Source: Branchiostoma floridae (taxonomy: Eukaryota > Chordata > Leptocardii > Amphioxiformes > Branchiostomatidae). From it: a stretch of 64,000 bases of DNA. The first letter of the stretch is position 1. Each line of letters opens with the position of its first letter. The notes beneath the pieces were generated by a model that was not told where the DNA came from, did no database searches, and saw nothing but the letters and a program-made list of their open reading frames with translations. This document shows, piece after piece, positions 13,801 through 25,084 of this stretch. The position numbers and the translations under genes were made by a program. The stretch is from assembly GCF_000003815.2 (NCBI RefSeq), contig NC_049980.1, forward strand, positions 24,487,808 through 24,551,807. The letters run 5' to 3'.

Positions 13801-15017
13801 GCAGACACTGCAAACATCATGAAAAGATATGGATATTGGTTGAGCTTTGCTAAAAATGTTTGCAAAGTACATTATGTAGAGACTTTCTTTCGGATATCTA
13901 GAAACACAGTTAGATGGCAGTAAAACATATCCGCAAAAAGTTGATGATCATAATGACTACTGTTTTATGCCTTTTGTTAAAAAGAAGAAGAAATTAAATG
14001 GCGATAAAGATGCTAAGTGACAACGATGGTCTTTGGCATATAATATCTATCTACTTTATATTGCATTCATTGGTTCTTTCTATTCATATCCATTCATCAG
14101 TGAGGAAGAATCAAAAAGCAACCTCGTACAATAACAAGCTGACAGAAATCTCTTGCAGCTGACAGAGTCGTGATGCTATAAGCCGTACCTTGCTGTGTTG
14201 CCACGGTAGGTTTTGTCTGCACCAGAGGTAACATGGCAGGAAGGGTGGTAACCGTGACAACGGCTGCCTTTGGAGTGAGGGGCTGGCTGATGATCTGTGG
14301 CTGCACCACTTGTGGGGACGACTTCAAGATGGCTGCAGTCTGTTGGGCGTCAGGGCTTAGAACTGTCCCTTTGAAGATAGGAAACCAAGCATAGTAAACA
14401 TTTGAACTTGGACAGCTAGTTCATCTATCTCCTTTTGAAGTCATTATTCAGTGAACATGGAGCTTAAGAGATTGGAAAACTGTTAACAAAGAATAAATCA
14501 AATTGGTTTATCTGACACTGTTATAAACACAATTGACCTTTTATCTGGACATCTGTGCAACAGAAATACACAATCTTTACTCTCTGTGAAAGCTAGACAA
14601 ATCAAGCATATAGCTAGAGACCATTGTCAAAAAAAACATTCTAATATCAATTGTCCTAGATAGGCAATGCCATAGACAATTAACTAGCAATATACATGGG
14701 TATAAAAAAGGGGTTGAACATCCACCTGCAATTACTTTGTGATTGCAGAAAAACACAATTTACACTTTGGTAAGATAAAAGAATGAAGATGAAGATAAAA
14801 GAATACTGGCTCAGCACAATGAAAAAAATATAAATAATTGCAGAAAGCACATATTCTAAGCCCTTTATAATGGTGAGTACATAGGTTATGTAACTCTCCT
14901 ACCTGGCCTGACCACCATGTTTGCAGGTTTCAGGTTGATGGGTTCCAGCTTGACTTTCTTGGGTGGGGAGGGCTGCAGCTCCCCCTGACTGGGGGGTGGG
15001 GGTGTATTGGTTGCCAT
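3630..15017 (-). CDS. L3MBTL: Lethal(3)malignant brain tumor-like protein (FCS + 3 MBT + 2 CCHHC + SAM)
   Basis: This is a Polycomb-related nuclear chromatin reader; family members bind mono- and dimethyl-lysine histones through MBT repeats and compact or repress chromatin. I reconstructed 22 coding exons, 5'->3': 15017-14903, 14368-14189, 13807-13593, 13080-12817, 12401-12227, 11749-11563, 11235-11136, 10775-10709, 10156-10077, 9352-9118, 8428-8291, 7986-7758, 7430-7345, 6849-6624, 6326-6302, 6116-6042, 5780-5646, 5250 into the gap at 5195, 4893-4866, 4649-4593, 4403-4174, 3773-3630. Every visible junction keeps phase, so the product is about 1,015 residues plus the gap. The start is the ATG beginning MATNTPPPPS; the stop is TAG after NEGAPA. 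Introns are AG/GT; the donor at 5645 is the weaker GTCAGT. Expression level and isoforms cannot be judged. Confidence 0.93.
4934..5195. other. Assembly gap, 262 N
   Basis: This run of N interrupts L3MBTL inside CCHHC finger 2 and so hides part of the coding sequence. The flank at 4894-4933 is a plain intron with a pyrimidine-rich tract for the acceptor of exon 4893-4866. Confidence 0.99.
5196..5250 (-). other. L3MBTL: L3MBTL CCHHC zinc finger 2 (first half; rest in gap)
   Basis: The visible 55 nt start with a phase-2 acceptor and encode [18 protein letters not shown], the first Cys pair and first His of a second MYT1-type finger. The sequence then enters the 262-nt gap, so the second His, the last Cys and this exon's donor are unseen. 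The segment resembles, as I recall, the single finger of vertebrate L3MBTL1 more than that of L3MBTL3/4. Confidence 0.82.
5646..6116 (-). other. L3MBTL: L3MBTL CCHHC (MYT1-type) zinc finger 1
   Basis: The 75-nt exon 6116-6042 encodes IGCPTPGCKGIGHIKGPKYS and then GHH; exon 5780-5646 continues SSFGCPYSQLN. This completes the Cys-Cys-His-His-Cys pattern of the PF01530 family. Both borders of the 75-nt exon are phase 2, and the intron interrupts a Ser codon (AG|T) four residues before the last Cys. The tail CPYSQLNMNKESALQDRL resembles, as I recall, the segment after the finger of vertebrate L3MBTL3/4. The donor at 5645 (GTCAGT) was chosen because it gives GEKKCPTPGC in frame with the next finger. 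Confidence 0.88.
6624..7430 (-). other. L3MBTL: L3MBTL MBT repeat 3
   Basis: The exon at 7430-7345 encodes the arm (YPEPEHFTWQDYLTQTKSQA); the exon at 6849-6624 the core (GFLKGYKIEAVDRRNPSLIR, VHFDGWADIYDYW, then TWCAKTGHPIQGPP). The donor used at 6623 is GTGAGT, chosen because it keeps frame into the 25-nt exon at 6326-6302, which encodes the PADLDTDG linker before the first CCHHC finger. Confidence 0.92.
7083..7211. repeat. Short MITE-like fragment in L3MBTL intron
   Basis: The sequence begins CAGTGGAAGCCGCTTAATTG and contains two separated copies of TTTCGTGCAATTATC (about 7122 and 7196). This resembles the terminal region of pogo/Tigger-like non-autonomous elements, but only one end is evident. 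Family assignment is a guess. Confidence 0.35.
7758..8428 (-). other. L3MBTL: L3MBTL MBT repeat 2 with intact methyl-lysine pocket
   Basis: The exon at 8428-8291 gives the arm (TPDTFNWNNYLKVTKSQPAP); 7986-7758 gives the core (GFRVGMKLEAVDVKNQSL, then VHFDGWDDGYDYW). In human L3MBTL1, repeat 2 holds the aromatic cage: an Asp and an Asn in the AVDxxN segment, then Phe, Trp and Tyr in the HFDxWDDxY segment. All five positions are occupied by the same residues here, so lower methyl-lysine binding is expected to be conserved. Confidence 0.93.
8760..8765 (-). other. Possible 6-nt microexon in L3MBTL
   Basis: Between MBT1 and MBT2 the minus strand reads ...GGCGTAG|GCAATG|GTGAGT. That is an acceptor and a strong donor bracketing 6 nt, with a pyrimidine-rich stretch upstream. 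Inclusion would keep frame (G|GC AAT G|GC) and add Asn-Gly to the MBT1-MBT2 linker. Such a tiny exon can occur by chance. Confidence 0.3.
9118..10156 (-). other. L3MBTL: L3MBTL MBT repeat 1
   Basis: The exon at 10156-10077 gives the MBT extension arm (GFNWATYLEQEKALAAPVKL). The exon at 9352-9118 gives the barrel core: NGFKYGMKLEGIDPKHPS, IRLHFDGYSECYDFW and VGWCEKTNHKL. In human L3MBTL1 repeat 1 is structural rather than the methyl-lysine pocket. The intron between these exons carries a minisatellite (9399-9960). Confidence 0.92.
9399..9960. repeat. Minisatellite, seven copies of an ~82-86 bp unit
   Basis: Copies of the unit starting TTAACCATGGGAAAGA begin at 9399, 9481, 9563, 9649, 9755, 9841 and 9927. 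Spacings are 82, 82, 86, 106, 86 and 86 bp. The copy pair 9563/9649 matches the pair 9755/9841 at 192 bp spacing, so a two-unit block was itself duplicated. The array lies in the L3MBTL intron just upstream of the MBT1 core exon. The 147-codon plus-strand frame through it is a by-product of the repetition. Confidence 0.93.
11563..11749 (-). other. L3MBTL: L3MBTL FCS-type zinc finger exon
   Basis: This exon encodes a Cys4-type FCS finger: HCCECCGKYGVPGEF, then SGRFCSQACVAIYASRY. The two Cys pairs and the GRFCS core match the FCS fingers of L3MBT and Polyhomeotic-family proteins, which are thought to bind RNA or other nucleic acid. The following exons (11235-11136 and 10775-10709) encode a Lys-rich patch (LAKKKKKKFKKF, a probable nuclear localisation signal), then an acidic LPEEDEDD segment. 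Confidence 0.88.
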
Positions 15018-15058
15018 GGTGACGGTATCACAGACACAACACCTTTAGATGAAGTCAC
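12227..15058 (-). other. L3MBTL: L3MBTL N-terminal exons: start, Gln-rich region, pre-FCS conserved block
   Basis: The five 5' coding exons encode a low-complexity N terminus. The first (with about 41 nt of 5'UTR up to the acceptor at 15059) gives a Pro-rich start and a KKVKLEP stretch that fits the sumoylation consensus (V-K-L-E). Exons at 14368-14189, 13807-13593 and 13080-12817 are rich in Gln, Pro and Val, including repeated QVQVQ blocks. The last of these contains VVKQEV, a second psi-K-x-E match. It ends with the family block MEWKDGIATLPGSNLK, which joins in frame to FKMNEFGTLEII in exon 12401-12227. The Gln-rich part shows no globular domain and resembles activator or coactivator tracts. 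Confidence 0.85.
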
Positions 15059-16755
15059 CTGTAGGAAGAAATGAAATGGAAACTAAGGATCAAGTAACAA
15101 TTTTTACTAGAAGAAACTAATTATTAAGTAATAACATTACCATTGATAAAAAAAGAAAACAAATTAATTTTCACTATCAGATTTTGAGTATGAATGCACT
15201 TTATCCAATTTCTTCAAAAAAATATGGTTATAATTTTATAAACTTACATTGTAAGGCTTGGTTTTTTTACAGGTAATTTTACACATCAAGCCTTCAACAC
15301 AGTGCACCCCTTCATTGTCATTGGCTGTGTCATACTAAGTATCAGCATTCTAAAAGTAGTATTTCCAGGCTTTGTGAACTATAAAAAAAATTGAAAGATG
15401 ATCAAACACAGTGCGAGACACTTAAGGTTACAGCGAGAAATTGCAAGGAATAATAAATTTTTTGTCATTTATATCAACTAATGGACCACTTCTGAATATT
15501 CATCCATTGCAAGAACATTAAGGTTTTTTTCTCAACACCTAGAGAAACCCTACAGAATTGAAACATTGCTGAAAACAAATCTGACAGAAACCCAGCAGTG
15601 AACATTCCATTAGCATTCCTGGAGTTTGATTTCATGTTGAGATTTCAGGCATGTTGTTCTTGTGGAAAACAGCTTTATCTGTAGGATTTAGTATGTAGAC
15701 AATTGGGTTCAACATAACATAGTCTTATATTAGTTATAATAAGGAGAGAACCATGCTTGAATAATAATTGTACTTTGTACTATGTATAGATAGTGAAGGT
15801 CAGAAGTTCAATGATCAAAGTAATATGGATATCTTTGGCCATCTGGCATTATACATTATTAATGTAACAGTGCAAAGGACTGCCTTATATATTCTTCATA
15901 CGGCAACCATTCACAAGAAGGTCAACTAAACCATTCCAAGAAGAATGTATATAATATCAGCAGAAGAATTTCTATCTACTTTCTTCCAAAGTCAACATTG
16001 TCTTCAACAAATGCTACTTGAAAAATCAACTGCTTCTTTCAGTCAGTTTTTTTTAATACAAAGGGAATCTTACTTAGAAATTTGCTCGATTCTTTTATAC
16101 ATTTGAGAGATTATATGGGTAGATAAAACCTGGAACAGTACTTTTAGTTGATAACTAGATATGCAATTAACATAAAATCTTTGCCTGTGACCTAATGATT
16201 TTGTAGACAATGTCATCTACACATCGCTTTTGTCAGAATCAGATCTGGAAAGAATCTTTTTTACTTTCAAACCCGAAATTATTAGTATTTCTATAACTAC
16301 ATGTACTTCCACCACATTTCCTCTAAATCTGGGTTCACAGAATTGCAGTTACCAAATACTTTTTTTTACAACCAAAACTTAGCTACAAAAATTTGCTCAA
16401 CTTGAATCCCCCGTTCTTCAATTTTATATTTCTACAAATAGTCGCATAGAAGTAATAAAATGATTGATAAAAAACACACAAGCTTTCAATCTATATTTGT
16501 TTATTGTTATGTTTTGGTTCTATCTGGTAGGATAGGTCACATGACCTTGCAAAATAAATGACACCTGAAATACCATTTGGGTTCTATTACTTCCCCAAGG
16601 AGGGCAATTATATGCTTATGCAGCAATTATATCAGTCCTTGGAAACATTTTGTTGACCTGTGTTAGTCATAGCATTTGTGGCTGCAAATAAAGCTGAGAA
16701 TATGAGAGGATCAAACATGTTAACATAAAACATTTTGAACACGTTGACAAAAGGG

Positions 16756-16833
16756 TTTCAAGTCTTTTTTACACATAGCTTTCATACTTTTATGTTTCAA
16801 GTCTTTTTTACACATAGCTTTTATTCTTTTATA
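16756..16833. repeat. 39-bp tandem duplication
   Basis: TTTCAAGTCTTTTTTACACA begins at 16756 and again at 16795, followed in both copies by TAGCTTT. The two copies are nearly identical, so the duplication is recent. Confidence 0.85.
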
Positions 16834-17942
16834 TATTACCCGGTAATGAGTTCAACCGTGGAGCTTGCTTGCACTGTTACCAAGGAGGCCAATACGCCGA
16901 ACGTCTGAAAATTGGCATTTTGAAACAAATTCCCTACTTGATTTTTGGTGCCTTGTCTGAAATTGTCTTTATGTAACCACCTTCAACTACAGAATGAAAA
17001 GCCTTTTCAAGACTACTGCCACAAAGGCAATTGTTATCAAAAGACCTTAATGTTGACTTTCCTATCAATTGTCTTTTATGTTTTAACTTCTACATGTATA
17101 ATCTTAAACTAAAAAGAACATACCTATTTAATGAACATATAATTAATATATCATTTTCCTGCTTAACCTATATCTCGACTGATGATTTGAAAAACCCTGC
17201 AATGTTGAAAGTCAAACGACACTGTAAAGTGCACATTGGCCTTCAGTAATTACTAGGTGTGTCAAAGGTTAGCAAACACAGGCTATCGCTGTGTTGTGCC
17301 AGGGTTAAATCTGGCCAGAGGCATCATGGCAACTAGAAGAACAAGTCGTGATCAGATCAGAATGATTTAGCATAATTTGATGCTGACAATCGAAGTACAA
17401 TTGTATTTAAAACAGAAGAAAACTGTGGCCTAAAATGTAAGGTACTATAATGCAGCTGATTTAAACAACTTCTCCTCACATTACTTGTTATTAGACCCTA
17501 TTTTAACTTGAAGTCTTAAAAGTTGCAAGTTTGAACGGTTGGCATAACGTCACTTCAGCAAACATCACTTTTTTAGGTACATGTTGCCTGGTGTTATTCT
17601 CTACGTCTCAGTGGCAAAGAGTGTCAAGTGGACCAAAGTATGATTTCAGAATTAGGTATATTTTCTGAAGACACATAGTATACCTCGCACTTACTCGCAT
17701 GTAAGTTAAAATATGCTTTATTTCCTTAGCTAATTGTTATAGTCAAACTATGTAGAGTACAGCAATGGGTTCAAGTAACAAAATGAAACATTTCATTAAT
17801 GTCATTCAACAGAATAAACCACCATGACCTAATTCTAATAGATGCTGTTCAAAATATGATATTTTCAAAGGAAATGTTGTAACATCTATGCTGCTGGTGA
17901 CAGTACCTGTAATGCTAATCACAGCAACACAAGCATGTATGA

Positions 17943-18136
17943 TACTGTAAATGCAGAAACTTTCGTGGTAGTTTAATGTTTGCAGTTTTTGCGGTGGCCG
18001 CTTCACCGCGAACTTAAAACCACCGCGAATATTTTCCATGGCAGTAAGAGACTACAGTGCATGGTACTACCGCAAACTTAAAACTTTTCCCGCTGTGCGA
18101 AATTAAATCCCCGCAAACTTACATACATTTACAGTA
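17943..18136. mobile_element. MITE, ~194 bp, terminal inverted repeat TACTGTAAATG
   Basis: The element starts TACTGTAAATGCAGAAAC and ends CATACATTTACAGTA, giving imperfect inverted ends that share TACTGTAAATG. The interior repeats the motif CCGC(A/G)A(A/C)TTAAAAC on both sides of the centre, a typical foldback non-autonomous DNA transposon. No target duplication longer than TA is obvious. Confidence 0.75.
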
Positions 18137-20948
18137 TACTAGGATTTATTCTATGGAGGTAACATTACAACTTAAAACAACAATTCCTTTGTGACCACCT
18201 CCTTCCACAAATATTAAATTTATCAATTTCGGGTTAACCATTTAGTCTGCTCTTGAATGGTCGATATTACCAAAAGTACTAGAACAAACTAATAACCTGA
18301 AAAAGATGGAATATAACAACAAAAATAAAATGAAAGTACAGGTAATCACTGTTCTTCAAAAACTATGATCTAGTGCGAGATGTACACAAAAATGTTGTTA
18401 AGTAAAACAATGACATACATGTGTAACTGCACTGGTATGCTGACCTTTTCTGATTCAGTGACTGACGTCAGAGTGTGCATATTGTGCGCATTATCAGCAG
18501 GGTACTGCCTATAGCTAGTTGATGTACATGTAGCATACGACCATACTGGACAAATTTTCAGCAGTCTGAAAAACTCACAAATCCAATGAAATATATTAAC
18601 TGGTCTTGCTCAATCAAGCAGATATGGTGGATGGGGGCAAACATTCATTTTCTGCATGATTTCACATTTTGTTACCATGGAGGACATTGCAATGACTTAC
18701 TTAATGGCCACCTATTGAAAGGCAATACATATCATGGGTCGTTTGGCCAGTAGTATAGATTCCAAGGTCTAACACTGTGTGCAGAACGTGAAAAACCTTT
18801 TCATTTACAGGTTTCTACTGGTATCTACAGCTTTACTTTTAACAGTCTGTATTTGAAGAATTTCACACGAAAACAGTCAACAAAGTCACCTGGCAGCATT
18901 CTTACCTTATCTTCACATTTATTTTACACAAGTAAATGGTTTGTAATAATCATTGCCAAATAACAAGAAATTGAATACTCAACAGAATATTACATTTGAA
19001 AATTATCACACCAGTCTTTGAACAGTAAAACTGGTTTTGAAGATGTAACTTCACCTTTCCACAATGATTTGATGCAATCAGTACTTAAGATTTGTCTCCC
19101 TCTGCAAGAATAGCAAGGGTGTTACAGAGAGGTGACTTGGAATGAAAACCCTTTATTGAACCTCTTTTCTTCAATCCATCTTCCAAGGTTTCTCCAAAAA
19201 TATAGTTCTGTATAAAAAACATTCACTTGAACATCAGGCCTGCTATTCAAATTCTGAGATACTACTTTAAGAAAATTAGTGGGAACAAAAATTGCACTAT
19301 TGTTGCATAGACAATGCCTGTATTACATGTAACACCACACCCAAGTCAACATGGTATGTTTTAGCAGACAATTAAAAGCAAAAAAAAAATACCATGAGAA
19401 TAAAAACAAGATTGAACATTAGACATACTGTCTTTTACAAAGGCAACATTCAACTTTTTTTCTACCATAAAAAAGGTAAAAGCGATATTGGTCTGGGCTG
19501 ATCGTTTTATACCCAGGTTCAAGGTAAGGATATGCCAGTCAACATAAATGTCTGCACAGGAGGAACAATTTTCATAGAATAGGGAAGCAGACTGGTGAAT
19601 TAAACAGCAGCAACAAGCAATACTTACGTAACATTAAGCTGTACTAATTACTTGGTAATTTTAGCCCCTTTTTTATCATTGGAACCTTGAATTAACTAGA
19701 CCTCTATCGACCTATAGTCTGACCCGATATTTTGAGTCGCAACACCTCAACAGTGTAAAATGTTCTCACGGTGCAAACAAAGTTTTCCATGTGCCATTAT
19801 ACCTCAAACTAAATGTTGAAGTTGAATGGTATTAAAAAAAAATAATGCTCTGTAACTATGTCAAAAGTATTTTCACACAGTTTATAACTAACAACAACTT
19901 GCAAATGTGACACACCCTAAAACATTAATACTGATGGTAGCACGGGCACAATATGGTTCAAGGGGACAAAGCTGTGGCATTGTGTGAAGTGGTTTGCACC
20001 TGTTGGTCAGAACAATTGTCTCCTCACAGCTATTTCACAATGAGTTTAAACAATAATGTGCTCATACCTAGGTTCTGTAAAAAAAACAGGCTGAATCCCT
20101 AACCAAGCCCTAATTTCTATTACATTTTTTGTGTGTACACGTCTTAATTAAGTTATATTTTGTTTCTAATTGATACTTTATTCCTTTGTTACTTGTGTAT
20201 TTTGTTTGTTTTGGGGAGACAACATGCAGAGGTGAGCAATCACCTGTTTTATCTCCATCACTCCATTGTGATCTATGGTAAAGCTTAAAAAATAATAAAT
20301 AAATCAAATCAAATAGCACTGTATATGTCCGTAGTCACCAGAAGTAAGAAAAAACAACTACCAAAACCAAGAAGGTTATAGGCTTCACTGTTCTGTTGTT
20401 ATAACTCACTGCTGCATGTTTGGTATAAATAATACAACATGTACATTTTGATCTTGCTACATTGCATACATTTTCTTTCCTCTACTCTACTCTTCTCCAT
20501 TCTACTCTAAAATACATGCATGAAGAAAGAAGACAAGATTGGTTTATACTCTTAACTTAGGTTTTCTGTCAATTAATGTAGGAATAGAAATTAGATGGAC
20601 TATGTTGTTGTTTTTACAGCAGCTAGAACATCAAAAACACTTGATTCAGAGAAGGGTGCATGGCAATAACAAGTGCATTTATCCTACAAACAGCATGAAA
20701 ACTGATATACCATTAATAGCTAGTGCTCAAAATACTTTTTTCAGCCAGTTTGCCCGGACAGCAACCTGAGTCAAAAGACAGGTTGTGCCATCAACATGTC
20801 TGGCTGCCCCACTTCCAAGTTATTACTTTCTTCAAATCAGCTACTTATCCATTATCTTATGCTTGGTCTTATCAAGAAATGTTCCAAATGCAAAATTTCA
20901 GGTTGCGCGCTGTGCTACCTGGGTTTAAAATCAAGTTGCGTCAGGCAA

Positions 20949-21040
20949 AATGTGCAAGTGCATTTGCAAGTGTGCAAGTGGTTTTTTCAAGCACTGTGCA
21001 AGTGCATTTGCAAGTGTGCAAGTGGGTTTTTCAAGCACTG
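20949..21040. repeat. Tandem duplication of a TGTGCAAGTGCATTTGCAAG unit
   Basis: A unit of roughly 46 bp (TGTGCAAGTGCATTTGCAAG, then TGTGCAAGTGG, a T run and CAAGCAC) occurs twice back to back. It is itself built from a GTGCAAGT motif repeated several times. Confidence 0.8.
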
Positions 21041-21718
21041 GATTATCACTGTCAGACATAAGGGTCATTATACATGTGTTTACATACAAGTTTAGAACAT
21101 GAATACAAGTTTAGAATCAATCTTTCACTACAAAAATCAAGGCCAAACCAACCATTATCCGCATTCTTTGAAGATTTTTTTCCCAAATTACCATGGAGGA
21201 TTTTTTACCTGGCTGGCATGAAAGGAAGCCATTTTCGTCAGCCAGTCAGTACTCTGACTCAGGAGAGTAACAAAAAGTGTTATTTTAATCTACTGGAAGG
21301 GATATGTAAAACGTTTATTTGGGAATATCACTGCTGTTAGTTTAGAACACCACCATTTCCTATGCACTGTTGTTTCCAAAATAGACTCAGAAAAATCAAT
21401 GATTGTACTTTCATCTTGGGTATTTGTTAGGTTTGGCAAAATATTATTGCTTTATAAGGCATCATAAGATCATACATCTTATTGACCTTTGAACTTTCAC
21501 TGCTATTTAAAAATACTTTAGAAAGTGCACCATGGAAAAGTTGACTTATTAAAATGTTTGTGTAAGTAGGGAGAAAATCTAAGTTCTAGAAAAAATATCG
21601 GCAGTGTATAAACTTTCACCTTCAAAAGAATTCAAAACCCAAAAGAACAATGCAGGAGAATTCAAATACCAACCTGAGAATATGTTTTTCTGAGACAAAA
21701 AATAATCCTTGACCCCCA

Positions 21719-22418
21719 GTTCACACTCAAAAAATCAAGCGGCTTGCACGTTGAAGCCGCTTGAACACGCAAGCCGCTTGAAAAAAATTACGTTCACACT
21801 CATTTCAGACAATCAGATTAATCGTACGCAATCCAAGCTGATTGCAATTTCGTACCTAGACTTCAGGTACTTTTTTTACAACATTGTTTTTAGGTTTTCT
21901 CAAACTCACTCTTAATAGTCTTATATCATGATTCAAAGAGAGATCTGTTCAAAGATACACTTGTTTTTTTTGTGATTTTTTTTTAGCTCGCTGTGTTTCC
22001 TCTCTCCTCAAGAGCGTGATAAAAAAAGCTTTGTTTGCTTCCCATTCCACTTGTCTTGACCCTACAGCGTTTTTTTCTTTCTTTCCAGACAATTATCATT
22101 AGGCACAAAAATTAGTAACGTGAGCAAACCTGTCAGTGTGGCGTGTGTTCCTGCTCCCGATACCTGGATATATAACCTCCAACAGGGGGCAAATCGGAAA
22201 TTTACATAGAATCTATCCACTTTGCATTCACACTCGTGGTTTGAGCTAATCGGCTTGTTCACAAGTGTCTCAAACTACCTCTCAGGGAAGGATTGAAAAC
22301 GAGCCGGATCTGTGAAAATCCAAGCCGCTTGGAGCGTTCAGACTCAAGAAAACGATCTGGATCCTTGCAATTCAAGCGGCTTGCACGTTGAAGCCGCTTC
22401 ATTTTTTTGAGTGTGAAC
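21719..22418. mobile_element. Non-autonomous DNA transposon, ~700 bp, inverted ends GTTCACACTCAAAAAA
   Basis: The left end GTTCACACTCAAAAAA and right end TTTTTTGAGTGTGAAC are inverted copies. Just inside each lies a copy of a near-palindrome (AAGCGGCTTGCACGTTGAAG and flanks). The GTTCACACTC and AAGCCGCTT motifs recur inside. No transposase frame is seen, so it is a deletion derivative or MITE. The superfamily is not assigned. Confidence 0.75.
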
Positions 22419-23969
22419 GTAGTTCCCTGTTCATTTCCCAGCCCACACATTTTAAAGGGAAAGATAGAATTCTTCATTGTCAACAATTGTTCTCACTTTA
22501 AGCACTTTCAAAATCCAACTCTTTCCCAAGGGGAACAAGCCAACCGATATCTACAAACATGTTTAAAAGAAATTTTTGAAAGAAAAATTTTGCCCATTGT
22601 ATCAGAACCTGTCTCACCGGAAAAAGCCCTTTAAATTTCAAACATAAACTGCACTAGCGCTTGTTTTGTGCATTATATATTTGATGTTGCTCAGTGCAGC
22701 TTCAAGCAACTTGATTCAACTTTAAAACGTTTTAAACAAGTTAACAAAAAAACATCAAGTCATTCAAAATTGAGGAAAAGAAATAAGAGAGTTGTTTGAA
22801 AGCTGCACGCCCTCCTATGTTCATCAGGTGAATGGTTTCTCCCTAAAGACCCTTCACCTTTTATGCAAATGATGGCCCAAATTATATCCTAACCAGCCCT
22901 TGGGGGTCTGCTCAGTACACAAACTACTTTTTGCAGGTTGACTTATTTCAAATGGATCTTATAATGAAAATGTTCATTTCTTCTGAAAACAAGCAGAATT
23001 CTACATTTGCTTCATTTTCTTTTCTCTAGACAATACTTTACTGACCCACAGAAAAAGAAAACCTTGTGCAAACATGAGTTATGTTAGTAGTGTCTAGGGA
23101 CCAAAATGTGGTGACCAAAGTTGACCTGATCTGCTTTCCATTCATTCTTTCTTCTTCCACCTTTACGGATCTGCACGTACAGTACAGCAAAAAATCTAAC
23201 TAACTTGACTCATTGGCTTCTTCTTTATTTTCCCCCATGTTTTGATGGGATTGGAATGTTTAGAACCTCTTTTTTTCGCGCTGCAAAAACGTGGCATCGA
23301 GCTGAAACACAATCTGCACCCCCAAAAATGGCGACACGAACACTGCGGGCAAAAACAGCACTGCGTGGCGCAAAACTTCCGGTAAAACTCGAGAATTCCA
23401 ACGGTCAAACCGGTCCAAACCTCCAAAATCTCAATGTTGTGAGCATTCGCTAGCATTTAGTTACATATTTGGATGTCTGATTGGTGTAAAACGAGCGTAA
23501 ATTGCGACTTTCTTGCTTACGAAGTGTGTCCTCGTGCAAGTTTGGGGGATGGGCATTCAAACCTCCATTTCCTCTCAACACGGAAAACACACCAGCAATC
23601 GGAGAAAGCGAGAAAAACATTAATTAGCGGACTAATAGACAGACTACTATACCCTAGACTCTTAGTCTAAGAACTTTTCGATGTGTTGAGCGCAAAATTT
23701 GAAGGTCAAGTGATACTTACTATAAGAAAATGGCACTTTTTTCCATGTACGTCACTCAAAAGTCGAAGCGAAAGAAAATGTTCGTCAACGCAAGAGAAAC
23801 AACATTACCATCGGAAAAACGTACAAATTTTCGACTATTTATCGGGTAAAGCTCTCTGACAACTGAATAAAAGTTAAGAACAAATACTTGTCTTACGTTC
23901 TACATGCTTTCTGAATGGGCAAATTTTAGTTTCTGTTCCAGAAATAAGGAAAAAGTAAGATTTTCTCAC

Positions 23970-24060
23970 CAGTTTTTCCCAAGCGCCATTAGAGCCACAT
24001 TCGAGATGAAGGTCCGTAGAACGCATGCTCAATAGGCTCTTCCATCAACATTTCTCCCTC
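23970..24060 (-). promoter_or_regulatory. Probable L3MBTL non-coding first exon and promoter
   Basis: On the minus strand the stretch ends ...GGGAAAAACTG|GTGAGAAA, a good 5' splice donor at 23969, and it has more CpG than its surroundings. The first coding exon has an acceptor at 15059 upstream of its ATG, so an upstream non-coding exon is required; this is the best candidate seen. The transcription start is not resolved, and an alternative lies around 23270-23420. Confidence 0.4.
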
Positions 24061-25041
24061 CCGCATGGAATTTGATACGATGCTCTGGCGTCAGTCCTTG
24101 GCACTAATGGTAATACCAACATCACTGAAACATAATGTGCCTGCTTCTTATATGCTGATGTAGAAAGCTAAATTATCAATAAATCAACTAGATTCTAGGA
24201 CAGTAATCTTTAGACGGACCAACCATTTTGATTATGTAGAAAATTAAGGCCGTTCATTTGAACAAGGAGGTTTTAAAAAAAGTAACGTTATATTATACGG
24301 TTATATATAAAAAAACACAAAAGCCTTGAAAATAAAAGCTGGCTGCAACTTGAATTGCTAATTTGCTTCTCTTTTTGCTTTTTAGTTAGTTCTTCCTTAT
24401 AACCTCAATTATAATATTCATCTCCATGCAAGTTATCAGTTAGGTCTTAGGCGACTAATCATGATCATGCTGGCGACAGCTAAGGCGTGTGTACATCTAT
24501 GTAGTATGCATGGTTCCTGGCCTTGCCAATAAAACAACCGGCTCGGCCGGCGTAGTTAAAGTTTGTGGATGTGTGGCACTGCAAAATAGATCATAAGTGT
24601 AGCCACGAACACAACTTCCACTTAATTTCGCTCGATCAAAGTTAGCAAACAATGATACGGCAGGGGGAAATGCCGGCAAGTCGGGGAGCATCCGGGTCAG
24701 TGCGGTTTGATTTGTGGAGCATCATTCCTGTGTGGACTAATGAAAGATTGGATACACTGCGTCTCATACATGGTTTAACACCGATGCATCTAAGAAACAT
24801 AATGTTACATTTCTTCTGGTTGATGACGTCTGCAGCCACTGCGTAAAAATCAATTAGTATCCCGATGCATACAATACCATACAATACATATTGAGGTATC
24901 AAGTAGATTGTCATTACTTCTCTGGAAAACGCGACACCCACAGTTTGAACACAATGGCGCTACATCACTGTCCTCAATATTCTTTGACGTTAAGCGTTCG
25001 TCAGTCAATAAACCAACCGGCTAATTTGCGTATTTGTAAAA

Positions 25042-25084
<43 letters not shown>

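Larger units (their letters stand above)
15059..23969 (-). other. L3MBTL large 5' intron
   Basis: There is no supported coding exon in this 8.9 kb. It holds a 39-bp tandem duplication (16756-16833), a MITE (17943-18136), a 46-bp-scale tandem duplication (20949-21040) and a larger inverted-repeat element (21719-22418). The 3' border is the acceptor at 15059. The 5' border depends on the inferred first exon near 23970. The stretch 23270-23420 is less AT-rich, with an ETS-like CTTCCGG and an AAATGGCG (YY1-like) box, and may be part of the promoter. Confidence 0.5.

Noticed and set aside
13585-13872. Several overlapping frames on both strands in the Gln-rich exon
   Set aside because: They are shadows of the low-complexity L3MBTL exon; only the frame with matching splice phases is real.
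24497-24941. Overlapping small frames near 24500-24940
   Set aside because: They are short, unrelated to known domains and lack splice context; treated as intergenic.
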